The notes under the pieces were generated by a model. The model was given only the letters and a program-made list of their open reading frames with translations, searched no databases and had not been told where the DNA came from. A program made the translations under genes and the position numbers. A stretch of 37,378 nucleotides of DNA from Bacteroidota bacterium. GTDB taxonomy: Bacteria > Bacteroidota > Bacteroidia > NS11-12g > UBA955. Below, one piece after another: positions 1-7,571 of this stretch (positions within the stretch are counted from its first letter, which is position 1; the number at the start of each line of letters is the position of its first letter). The stretch spans positions 1 through 37,378 of the forward strand of contig JAURIG010000007.1 in the NCBI GenBank assembly GCA_030832905.1, given 5' to 3'.

Positions 1-1287
1 TTTTTTGAATTGGCCTATGCCACAATGCATACCACAGGTCAAAGTTTTATGATGAGCTTTCAAGCCTCAGGGCCACATGCTTGTGATAGAGCATTGGAAG
101 TAATGGCTACTGCATATGAGCAATTGACATACTATCCTAATCAAGTGAATTGGGTAAAGCCAATGGGCAAGTTTGATTTGTCTCTTCACAAAACCTATTC
201 ACCAATTCCTAAAGGCATTGGTTTGGTGATTGGTTGTTCTACTTTCCCAACTTGGAATACCGTTCCAGGTTTGTATGCCAACTTAATGACTGGCAATGTA
301 TGTATCGTTAAACCACATCCTAAAGCCATTTATCCTATAGCTATTTTTATTGAAGCATTGCAAACCGCTATGATAGCCGCAGGGGTAAATCCTCATAGCA
401 TTCAATTGGCGGCAGATACCATTGAAGCCCCTTTAAGCAAAACACTTGCAGAGCACCCTGCTGTTCAATTAATTGATTACACTGGTGGCAATGCATTTGG
501 TGATTATGTTGAATCACTTCATAAAACTTGTTTCACTGAAAAAGCAGGTATCAATTCTATCCTATTAGATTCGTGTAAGAACATAGATGCCGTTGCTCAA
601 AACATAGCCTTTGCTGTGTCTTTGTATTCAGGTCAAATGTGTACGGCTCCTCAGAATATTTATATTGCCAAGCAAGGCGTTCAAACTGAAGAAGGGCTTG
701 TATCTGTAGCAGACGTTCAACAAAAAATTGTTATGGCCATTAAAGGCTTAATGGACAATCCAAAAGCGGCTGCACCAACATTGGGTGCCATTCAAAATGA
801 TGCGACCATTAGCAGAATACAACAAGAGCTTCAATTGCATGCTGATAAAGTATTGACCTATGACACCAATGTTGTGAATGCAGAGTTTGAATCAGCACGC
901 CTACAAACCCCAAGTGTTATTGCTTGTTCTGTAGAAGATAAAAACATCTACATGAAAGAATGTTTTGGGCCTATGATTTATTTAGTGCAAACAGAGAGCT
1001 TTGAGCAATCATTGTCTGTTGTTCAGGTATCAGCGCAATCTCATGGCGCGATTACCTGCTCTGCCTATACAACTGATGCGGCTAAATCCACTGCTATTCA
1101 AGTAGCTATGAATGCTGTCTTTACACCTGTATCCTTTAATTTCATCGGCGCTGCTTTTGTTAATCAGCATGCTGCCTTTAGTGATTTACACGTATCTGGA
1201 GGCAATCCTGCAGGGAATGCAACCTTTACCAATACTGACTTTATAAACAAACGTTATATCTGGATAGGCAATAGATATATGTTGTAA
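1..1287 (+). CDS. paaN: PaaN-type aldehyde dehydrogenase, 5' truncated by window edge
   Basis: The reading frame is open from the first base (FFELAYATMHTTGQSFMM), so the start codon lies outside the window and the TTG at 10 is not a real start. The 428 visible residues are an NAD(P)-dependent aldehyde dehydrogenase. The segment GLVIGCSTFPTWNTVPGLYA and the following VKPHP are cofactor-binding elements. FTEKAGINS holds the general-base Glu and SGQMCTAPQ the nucleophilic Cys. The combination of HTTGQSFMMSFQASGPHA with the STFPTWN segment matches my recollection of the stand-alone PaaN group of phenylacetate-degradation dehydrogenases, which lack the MaoC hydratase domain of PaaZ. No hydratase domain follows the stop. 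No other paa gene is visible, so the substrate (a ring-cleavage semialdehyde) is inferred from the family only. The stop lies 24 nt before the next gene. Confidence 0.8.
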   Translation, partial: FFELAYATMHTTGQSFMMSFQASGPHACDRALEVMATAYEQLTYYPNQVNWVKPMGKFDLSLHKTYSPIPKGIGLVIGCSTFPTWNTVPGLYANLMTGNVCIVKPHPKAIYPIAIFIEALQTAMIAAGVNPHSIQLAADTIEAPLSKTLAEHPAVQLIDYTGGNAFGDYVESLHKTCFTEKAGINSILLDSCKNIDAVAQNIAFAVSLYSGQMCTAPQNIYIAKQGVQTEEGLVSVADVQQKIVMAIKGLMDNPKAAAPTLGAIQNDATISRIQQELQLHADKVLTYDTNVVNAEFESARLQTPSVIACSVEDKNIYMKECFGPMIYLVQTESFEQSLSVVQVSAQSHGAITCSAYTTDAAKSTAIQVAMNAVFTPVSFNFIGAAFVNQHAAFSDLHVSGGNPAGNATFTNTDFINKRYIWIGNRYML

Positions 1288-1299
1288 CGAATATTTTAT

Positions 1300-1307
1300 T
1301 AAATTTG
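1300..1307 (+). promoter_or_regulatory. Bacteroidota -7 box for the YceI lipoprotein gene
   Basis: TAAATTTG is a perfect match to TAnnTTTG. Only 4 nt (TACC) separate it from the ATG at 1312, so transcription would start at or next to the start codon. No good -33 element is visible at the usual spacing; the nearest TTG (1282) is 15 nt upstream. Confidence 0.55.
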
Positions 1308-1311
1308 TACC

Positions 1312-1980
1312 ATGAAAAAATCAATCTTCATTTTATCATTAGCAGCAGTATTCGCTGCTTGTAACAATCAAGAAGCTACTCAAGCTTCAGATCAAGCTGC
1401 AGTGAGCACAGACTCTACTGGCATCAACTACTCAATTGATACCATCGGTTCAATAATTGGTTGGGATTCTAAAAAAATCGTTGGCGGTCATAACGGAGGT
1501 ATTCGTTTAAGCAGCGGTTCATTAAACATTAAAGATGGTAACATCGTTTCTGGTGGATTCGTAGTCAACATGAACACCATTACCAATGCTGATTTGCCAA
1601 ATGACAAAGACAGTTTGAACTACCACTTAGTTGGTCACTTAATGTCTCCAGATTTCTTTGATGTAGCCAAATACCCAACTGCTAAATTTGATGTAACTAA
1701 CGTAACTGTATTAAGCAATGATGCTGCAGGTAACACCCACACCATCAGCGGTAACTTGACCGTTAAAGATTCAGTTAAAAACATCAGCTTCCCAGCTAAA
1801 GTTGCCATCAATGGCGATGAATTAACTGCTACAGCTACTGTGGTTATCAACCGTTTAGATTTCGGCATTAAATACAATTCAGTATCAGCATCACCAGCAG
1901 CTTTATTAAAGAAGTTAGGTGACAATGCCATCAAAGATGAGTTGACCATTTCAATCAATTTGAAAGCTAAAAAAGGTTAA
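1312..1980 (+). CDS. YceI-family lipoprotein
   Basis: The 222-residue protein starts with a lipoprotein signal peptide (MKKSIFILSLAAVFAAC, lipidated Cys17), so it should be anchored in the envelope. After a Ser/Thr/Asp-rich linker to about residue 35, the rest is a YceI-like domain: opening YSIDTIGSIIGWDSKKIVGG, central LVGHLMSPDFFDVAKYPTAK, and the closing segment with RLDFGIKYNS. YceI proteins are lipocalin-like beta-barrels that bind isoprenoid-type lipids; the ligand here is unknown. It sits alone between its own -7 box and a strong terminator, so it is probably monocistronic. The family assignment is firm and the physiological role is not. Confidence 0.88.
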   Translation: MKKSIFILSLAAVFAACNNQEATQASDQAAVSTDSTGINYSIDTIGSIIGWDSKKIVGGHNGGIRLSSGSLNIKDGNIVSGGFVVNMNTITNADLPNDKDSLNYHLVGHLMSPDFFDVAKYPTAKFDVTNVTVLSNDAAGNTHTISGNLTVKDSVKNISFPAKVAINGDELTATATVVINRLDFGIKYNSVSASPAALLKKLGDNAIKDELTISINLKAKKG

Positions 1981-2018
1981 TAATACCCTCATTTTTAAGT
2001 TTGTTTTTAAGATCAAAG

Positions 2019-2043
2019 ACCCCGCTAATTGGCGGGGTTTTTT
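2019..2043 (+). terminator. Intrinsic terminator after the YceI gene
   Basis: A perfect 7-bp stem (ACCCCGC 2019-2025 with GCGGGGT 2032-2038), a 6-nt loop and a T tract running to 2043. It lies 38 nt past the stop codon and insulates the next cluster. Confidence 0.92.
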
Positions 2044-2079
2044 GTTGTTTTAGCCTGAATAGGTCTGCAAAATATTTAG

Positions 2080-2087
2080 TATCATTG
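2080..2087 (+). promoter_or_regulatory. Candidate -7 box for the 2096 gene cluster
   Basis: TATCATTG has one mismatch to TAnnTTTG and sits just after the preceding terminator, 8 nt before the ATG at 2096. A new promoter is needed here because the upstream unit is terminated. No clear -33 element is seen. Confidence 0.35.
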
Positions 2088-2095
2088 CACTACAA

Positions 2096-2602
2096 ATGAA
2101 CAAGAAGCAATTTTTAACACTGTTGTGGTTGCTCATAGGCTGCATTATGTGTGTCTTATTGTTTCGTTCTGTTCGTTCCAGTATGCAAGCAAAGTCTATA
2201 GATGCCTATGACAAGGCGCTTATCATTGGCAGACTTGACACTTTAAAAGCTTTGCAAGTGGCTTATAGGTCAGTTAATGGTTATTATGCTGCGGATTTCA
2301 ATACCCTTGCAGATTTTGCTCAAAAAGCGCAATTAATGGAGGTTTCAGAAGGACAATCTTCTGTGGCTGATACCACCTTAAGACCTTTGTTTGATATACA
2401 GCATTCTGACTTTGATATTTTGCATTTAGGCTATGCAGATAGGGCTCAAAAATTCCCTTTTGTATTCGAGGCAGCATACACTGTTCAATCTGGTGATACT
2501 TTGCCTTACTTTGATATTGCTACACCAGCAGCTTTAGGGAAAGACCGTGTGTTAAACATTGGCAATAAAACATTAAATACGATTGATGGCAATTGGAGAT
2601 AA
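2096..2602 (+). CDS. Small membrane-anchored protein of the DUF3822-rsmD-coaD cluster, pilin-like layout
   Basis: The 168-residue protein has one N-terminal membrane helix (about residues 7-23, LTLLWLLIGCIMCVLLF) followed by a long helix continuing to about residue 60. The segment LDTLKALQVAYRSVNGYYAA resembles the part of pseudopilins that follows the N-terminal helix, but no prepilin peptidase site (G|FTLIE type) is present. The remainder looks periplasmic or surface-exposed. I do not recognise a named family, though I recall a similar short anchored protein often preceding DUF3822 in Bacteroidota. It overlaps the next gene by 17 nt, suggesting translational coupling. Confidence 0.7.
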   Translation: MNKKQFLTLLWLLIGCIMCVLLFRSVRSSMQAKSIDAYDKALIIGRLDTLKALQVAYRSVNGYYAADFNTLADFAQKAQLMEVSEGQSSVADTTLRPLFDIQHSDFDILHLGYADRAQKFPFVFEAAYTVQSGDTLPYFDIATPAALGKDRVLNIGNKTLNTIDGNWR

Positions 2603-3290
2603 AAAACATATAGTTGCGGAACAGCCGCTCAAAGCGGATGAAAGCATTAACCTTTGCAATGTTTACCGCTGCGATTGGGAAGCATATGAAGTCTTGTCTG
2701 TCTATTCTGTGTTGAGTAAGCAATTACTAGCCTATAAAGTCATGCACAAAGGCCATGCAGATCAAGATGAATGGTTAAGCATGCCCTTCAATAAGAAGTT
2801 AGTAGTGAGTCAAATCCCTAAAGTACAGGTTGTGCCCAATCAGTTTGCACAGAACCATGCTTCTGATCAATTGCCTTTCGTGATTGAAAGTGATTTGCCC
2901 AAAGACCATAAGCATATTTTAGAAGGCATTGCCCAATGGCAATTGCAAAAAGGCAGTGGTCAACAATTGTTTGTATGGTATCAAGACAATCAATTGCTGG
3001 TTGTATTGTTTAACCAAAAGCAATTGCAATTTTCCAATGTGTTTGCGGCCAATACTGAGCACGAAGTATTGTATTTCATTGTTGCGGCCATTCAAGCCGT
3101 TCAAATGGAACAAAGTCAATTGACTTTGACAGTTAGCTATGATTTATGGCAAAATTCGGCCCTAATCAACTTTTTAAAGCCATACTTTCAGGGGGTAGAT
3201 TGTTTGCGTTTGCCCTATGAATTAGATGCAGAATTGCTTGATTTAACTGCATGGTTAATGCCCAATGAATTAATGGCACAATGCGAATAA
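2586..3290 (+). CDS. DUF3822 family protein
   Basis: The 234-residue protein has no signal peptide or membrane segment. It matches the layout of DUF3822, a Bacteroidota-restricted family usually encoded directly before rsmD, as it is here. The alternating hydrophobic strands (for example LFVWYQDNQLLVVLFNQKQL) suggest the actin/ASKHA-like fold proposed for the family, but no catalytic residues can be assigned. I chose the ATG at 2586 over the TTG at 2583. The start overlaps the preceding gene by 17 nt and the end overlaps rsmD by 10 nt. The function is unknown. Confidence 0.72.
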   Translation: MAIGDKKHIVAEQPLKADESINLCNVYRCDWEAYEVLSVYSVLSKQLLAYKVMHKGHADQDEWLSMPFNKKLVVSQIPKVQVVPNQFAQNHASDQLPFVIESDLPKDHKHILEGIAQWQLQKGSGQQLFVWYQDNQLLVVLFNQKQLQFSNVFAANTEHEVLYFIVAAIQAVQMEQSQLTLTVSYDLWQNSALINFLKPYFQGVDCLRLPYELDAELLDLTAWLMPNELMAQCE

Positions 3291-3814
3291 TTCAAGGCTT
3301 ATATAAAGGGTTTCAATTCCCGGTTTATCACGGTTCCAATACCAGGCCAACTTCAGATTTGGTCAAAGAGAGTTTGTTCAATAGTCTTGCTCCTTATTTA
3401 GATATAGAGGAAATTAAAGTATTAGATCTGTTTGCTGGTACTGGTAATATTGGATTAGAATGTTTATCAAGAGGGGCCGCCTCTTTGGTTAGTGTTGATC
3501 TTGCTGCCAAAAACAGTCAATACATGCAGGCCATTAAGAGCAAATTGCAAATTGAACACTGGCAAATCGTTAAAAGTGATGCCATAAAGTTTTTAGAACA
3601 CAATCAGAGTCCTTTTCAACTCATTTTTGCCGATCCGCCTTATGATTATCCCAATATTCATACTTTGGTACAAAAGGTTATTCAAGCAGATTGGTTTTTG
3701 AGTCAACCAAGCCTATTTGTTTTAGAGCATGTAGACCGTTTGGTATTCCAAGACAAATTGGTATTTTTGAAGAAGCAATACGGCAATACCGCCTTTACTT
3801 GCTTTCAATCCTAA
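3281..3814 (+). CDS. rsmD: 16S rRNA (guanine(966)-N2)-methyltransferase RsmD
   Basis: A 177-residue class I SAM-dependent methyltransferase that modifies G966 of 16S rRNA during 30S assembly. The N-terminal MRIIQGLYKG and TRPTSDLVKESLFNSL segments are characteristic of RsmD. The SAM-binding motif is DLFAGTGNIGLECLSRGA (about residues 48-65), and the catalytic FADPPY motif lies near residue 115. The length is close to the family norm (about 180-190). It overlaps the upstream gene by 10 nt and ends 4 nt before coaD. An rsmD-coaD pair is a widespread bacterial arrangement. Confidence 0.95.
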   Translation: MRIIQGLYKGFQFPVYHGSNTRPTSDLVKESLFNSLAPYLDIEEIKVLDLFAGTGNIGLECLSRGAASLVSVDLAAKNSQYMQAIKSKLQIEHWQIVKSDAIKFLEHNQSPFQLIFADPPYDYPNIHTLVQKVIQADWFLSQPSLFVLEHVDRLVFQDKLVFLKKQYGNTAFTCFQS

Positions 3815-3818
3815 ACCT

Positions 3819-4277
3819 ATGTTAAAAACAGCAGTGTTTCCGGGGTCATTTGATCCGATCACCAATGGTCATTTAGACATTATTCAAAAGGCTGCTCAGC
3901 TGTTTGATAAAGTGATAGTAGCGGTTGGTCACAATGCAGATAAAGCCTCTATGTTTTCTGTTGAGCAACGCTTAGAATGGATCAAACAATCTTGTGCGCA
4001 TTTGCCTCAAGTTGAAGTGAAATCTTATACGGGCTTAACCATTGCCTTTTGCCAAGAGCAAGGCGCCGCTTTTTTAATCAGAGGTTTGCGCTCAGGTTTA
4101 GACTTTGAATACGAACAAAGCATAGCCTTTGCCAACAAAGAAATGAACGCCCAAATTGAAACCGTGTTTTTATTAAGCAGTCCGTCGTATTCTAATATCA
4201 GTTCTACTATAGTTAGAGATGTGATTAAACACAAGGGCAATTACAAGGCCTTTGTGCCCGCTGCCGTCCAATTTTAA
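3819..4277 (+). CDS. coaD: Phosphopantetheine adenylyltransferase CoaD
   Basis: This 152-residue nucleotidyltransferase makes dephospho-CoA from 4'-phosphopantetheine and ATP, the penultimate step of CoA synthesis. The N-terminus carries FPGSFDPITNGHLDII, with TNGH as the (H/T)xGH ATP-binding motif. RGLRSGLDFEYE (about residues 88-99) and the ISSTIVR motif near residue 130 are diagnostic. The length is normal. It is the last gene of the cluster, and its TAA overlaps the stop of the convergent gene by 4 nt. Confidence 0.96.
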   Translation: MLKTAVFPGSFDPITNGHLDIIQKAAQLFDKVIVAVGHNADKASMFSVEQRLEWIKQSCAHLPQVEVKSYTGLTIAFCQEQGAAFLIRGLRSGLDFEYEQSIAFANKEMNAQIETVFLLSSPSYSNISSTIVRDVIKHKGNYKAFVPAAVQF

Positions 4278-5173
4278 GCTTGAAAGGCTTGAATGATTTT
4301 GTCTATTTGATGGGCTATACTTTGCCCAGAAGCTTGATAACTGTTGTACAGATTCATTAAGACCCTTAAAATAATCGCCTCATTGCTGCATGGTAATAGG
4401 TTTTGAGGATGCAGCGGCAAGCCCATTTCTTTAATGATATTGCTGAGTTGCTCTTGATTGAATACACCACCGCCATTATAGGCATTGATGTAAAATTTGA
4501 TTTCACCTTTGGCGATGTGCGATATGCTTTGCTTATCGTTGAAATGGTCTAAGTTTTCTGTTTCTTGATCTTCCACGTATGCCATAATGAAATGGCGTGG
4601 CAGATTGATGCCATACACTGGTATGTTTAATCTTTGAGCCACTAAAATGTATACAATAGACAAGGCAATGGGATTGCCTTTTTTAGTGTTCAAGACTTGA
4701 TTGAAATAACTGTTATCTGGGTTTAAGAAGTCTGCCTCATTGGCTCTAAATCCATGTAATTGAAATAAGATATAGTTTAAGATTTTAACCTTTTCAAAAG
4801 AGGTTAAGTCATAATGAAACTCCAACCAAGCATCGAGTCTTAAAGACTCTATTTGTTCGCGTAAATGCTCTGGTTTTACATCAGGGTATTTGAATTGAGC
4901 AATGTAGGCGAGGGGTAAAATTAGGTCTGAACTATCTTTCGCTTTCCAGTCCAGTATTTGTTGGCCAAAATGCTGAATGCGAATGCTGTCTATGCAAAAT
5001 TCTAAACGCTGTTTAGCTAACTCTGAATCAATGTGGGTGTATAAGAAGGCGTCTAATAGAGGCGTTTGGTCAATGTGGCATTGACTCAGTGCTTCGATTG
5101 CAGAATTGCCAACGGTTTCGTCAGGGTCTTCAAGCAAACTCAGCAAAGCTTTGATTTTGCTGTCTTCAAGCAT
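4274..5173 (-). CDS. SirB1/transglutaminase-like family protein with N-terminal HEAT-like region
   Basis: The 299-residue protein has a short N-terminal HEAT-like segment (LLSLLEDPDETVGNSAIEAL, about residues 11-30). A SirB1-type transglutaminase-like core follows: YFNQVLNTKKGNPIALSIVY and LNIPVYGINLPRHFIMAY (about residues 150-200). The core keeps the His of LPRHF. The usual nucleophile position in the SIVY region carries Ser rather than Cys, as is common in this family, so it may be non-enzymatic. No signal peptide. The start lies 2 nt after the topA stop, so the two are probably co-transcribed. Function unknown. Confidence 0.8.
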   Translation of the reverse strand: MLEDSKIKALLSLLEDPDETVGNSAIEALSQCHIDQTPLLDAFLYTHIDSELAKQRLEFCIDSIRIQHFGQQILDWKAKDSSDLILPLAYIAQFKYPDVKPEHLREQIESLRLDAWLEFHYDLTSFEKVKILNYILFQLHGFRANEADFLNPDNSYFNQVLNTKKGNPIALSIVYILVAQRLNIPVYGINLPRHFIMAYVEDQETENLDHFNDKQSISHIAKGEIKFYINAYNGGGVFNQEQLSNIIKEMGLPLHPQNLLPCSNEAIILRVLMNLYNSYQASGQSIAHQIDKIIQAFQA

Positions 5174-5175
5174 GT

Positions 5176-7557
5176 TTATTTCTTAGACTTGGCTTTTGCT
5201 TTCGCTTTTGCTTTGGGAGCCGCCTTAGCTTTTGCCTTGACTTTTGCTTTTGGTTCTGCATTCGCACCTACTTTACCTTTAGATTGGGCTTGTACCATTT
5301 CCATAACTGATTCAAAGGTCAATTGGTCCAGGTTGCTGTCTTTTGGTAATTTGTAGTTATTGCGTTTGTAGGCAATGTAAGGGCCCCAACGGCCTTTTAA
5401 AATTTCTAAATCAGCATCTTCTTTAAAGGTTTTTAGCACCTTTTCAGCTTCTGATTTGATTTTATTGTCTATGAGTTCAATGGCCTCCTCGATTGTGATT
5501 TCGAAGATGTCTTTGTCTTTAGGAATGGAGGCGAATAAGCTACCAAATTTAATGTAAGGACCGAACTTGCCAATAGCTGCCGTTACTGGAGTTTGCTGGT
5601 AACTACCAATGGTTCTAGGTAGTTTAAACAGTTCAAGGGCTTGCTCAAGGGTAAGGGTTTCAAGGGATTGACCAGAACGCAAGCTGGCGAATTTTTTGTC
5701 TTCATCTTCTTGATCACCAATTTGAACCAAGGGGCCATAACGGCCAATTCTACCAATAATTGGTTTGCCAGAAACAGGGTCGTTACCAATCACTCTTTCA
5801 CCTTTAACGCGTTCTGCATTTTCAAGGGTTTTGTCGACATCTTTATGGAATGGCTTGTAAAAACGGTCTATCATTTTTGTCCAAGCTTGCATGCCTTGCG
5901 CTATTTCGTCAAATTCTTTTTCAACGCTAGCGGTAAAGCTATAATCCATAATGGATTCAAAATGTTCGTTTAAGAAATCGGTTACCAAAATGCCAATGTC
6001 AGTAGGGAAGAGTTTGTTTTTCTCTACGCCGGTATTTTCTGTATTGGTTTTAACGGTAATCTCATTGCCTTTTAAAAGGGCTGTTTGAAAAGCTCTTGGT
6101 GTACCTTCTCTATTTTCTTTTACCACATAACCTCTCTTTTGAATGGTTAAGATGGTTGGAGCATAGGTTGAAGGTCTGCCAATGCCTAAATCTTCAAGTT
6201 TTTTAACCAAGCTGGCTTCCGTGTATCTTGGAGCTGGGCGACTGAATTTTTGTTCAGACAACATTTGTGTTAAATCTAAAGCTTCACCCACTTTTAAAGG
6301 TGGTAGAATGTCTTTGTTGTCATCATCGTCTTCGTCGTCTTGACTTTCCATATACACCTTTAAAAAGCCATCAAATTGAATCACTTCACCTTCGGCTTTA
6401 AGGTTTTGCTTGGCCTTGCTAACATTGATATCCACCAAGGTGCGCTCAAGTTCTGCATTGGCCATTTGACTGGCAATAGCGCGTTTCCAAATGAGCTCGT
6501 ATAATTTCATCTCTTGAGGATCTTCACCAGCCTTATGGTGGTCAAAATAGGTCGGTCTGATGGCCTCGTGCGCTTCTTGAGCACTTGCGTTTTTAGTGGT
6601 GTAGTTTCTTGGGGCACTGTATTCAGCTCCGAAGGCTGCTTTAATCTCTTTCTCAGCGCCTAAAATAGCCGTTTGAGATAAATTAACAGAGTCCGTTCTC
6701 ATGTAGGTAATATGACCCGCTTCGTAAAGCTTCTGAGCCAATAACATGGTCTTGGCCACTGGGTAACCTAATTTTCTTGAGGCTTCTTGTTGAAGCGTAC
6801 TGGTTGTAAACGGTGCCGCAGCTTTTCTTTGAGCTGGTTTTACCTCAATATGGTTAACAGTGAAATCGCTGTCTTGTGCTTGTTTCAAAAAGGCAATGGC
6901 TTCCGCTTCTGTTTTGAATCGGGTAGGCAGCTCCGCTTTAATGGCTTTCTTATGGCCTTTTTTGGTGAATTCTGCGGTAATTCTGAAATCAGAAACAGAA
7001 GTAAAATGGTTCACCTCGCGTTCTCTTTCTACAATTAATCTCACCGCTACCGATTGCACTCTGCCTGCAGATAAAGAAGGTTTTACTTTTCGCCATAAGA
7101 TAGGCGACAATTCAAAACCCACTAAACGGTCTAAAATTCTTCGAGCTTGCTGAGCGTCAACAAGGGCTTTGTCAATGCTACGCGGGTGTTTAATAGCGTT
7201 TTCAATGGCTGGTTTTGTGATTTCATGAAACACAATACGCTTGGTTTTTTCTTCTTTCAATCCAAGGACTTCAAACAAGTGCCAAGAAATAGCTTCTCCT
7301 TCGCGGTCCTCATCGGAAGCTAACCAAACCATTTCGCTTTCTTTGGCTAATTTCTTTAACTCGTTCACTACTTTGACTTTGTCTGGTGAAACGATGTAAT
7401 TGGGTTTAAACCCGTTTTTTATGTCAATGGCGCTATCGCCTTTGTCTAAATCTCTAATATGTCCAAAGCTAGAACGAACAGTATAATCCTTTCCGAGGAA
7501 TTTTTCTATGGTCTTAGCTTTAGCAGGAGACTCAACAATTACTAAGTTTTTAGTCAT
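5176..7557 (-). CDS. topA: DNA topoisomerase I (type IA)
   Basis: A 793-residue enzyme that relaxes negative supercoils through a single-strand break. The TOPRIM domain begins with VIVESPAKAKTIEKFLG, and the metal-binding acidic cluster SDEDREGEA lies at residues 81-89. The active-site segment GHITYMRTDS places the catalytic Tyr at about 285. C-terminal topoisomerase repeats are recognisable as GRIGRYGPLVQIGD, GKFGPYIKFG and GRWGPYIAYK. No Cys4 zinc fingers follow. Instead the protein ends in a Lys/Ala-rich tail of about 27 residues, probably a non-specific DNA-binding extension. It begins 14 nt after the metalloprotease stop. A weak promoter-like CATATTTG precedes it inside the end of that gene. 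Confidence 0.97.
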   Translation of the reverse strand: MTKNLVIVESPAKAKTIEKFLGKDYTVRSSFGHIRDLDKGDSAIDIKNGFKPNYIVSPDKVKVVNELKKLAKESEMVWLASDEDREGEAISWHLFEVLGLKEEKTKRIVFHEITKPAIENAIKHPRSIDKALVDAQQARRILDRLVGFELSPILWRKVKPSLSAGRVQSVAVRLIVEREREVNHFTSVSDFRITAEFTKKGHKKAIKAELPTRFKTEAEAIAFLKQAQDSDFTVNHIEVKPAQRKAAAPFTTSTLQQEASRKLGYPVAKTMLLAQKLYEAGHITYMRTDSVNLSQTAILGAEKEIKAAFGAEYSAPRNYTTKNASAQEAHEAIRPTYFDHHKAGEDPQEMKLYELIWKRAIASQMANAELERTLVDINVSKAKQNLKAEGEVIQFDGFLKVYMESQDDEDDDDNKDILPPLKVGEALDLTQMLSEQKFSRPAPRYTEASLVKKLEDLGIGRPSTYAPTILTIQKRGYVVKENREGTPRAFQTALLKGNEITVKTNTENTGVEKNKLFPTDIGILVTDFLNEHFESIMDYSFTASVEKEFDEIAQGMQAWTKMIDRFYKPFHKDVDKTLENAERVKGERVIGNDPVSGKPIIGRIGRYGPLVQIGDQEDEDKKFASLRSGQSLETLTLEQALELFKLPRTIGSYQQTPVTAAIGKFGPYIKFGSLFASIPKDKDIFEITIEEAIELIDNKIKSEAEKVLKTFKEDADLEILKGRWGPYIAYKRNNYKLPKDSNLDQLTFESVMEMVQAQSKGKVGANAEPKAKVKAKAKAAPKAKAKAKAKSKK

Positions 7558-7571
7558 CTTTGAGTTTAAAA

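Noticed and set aside
10-12. TTG as start of the PaaN-type gene
   Set aside because: The frame is open to base 1 and the preceding residues fit the family, so the gene is truncated by the window edge.
5066-5356. Plus-strand frame rich in Ala, Phe and Leu
   Set aside because: It is the antisense of the repetitive Lys/Ala tail and C-terminal repeats of topA.
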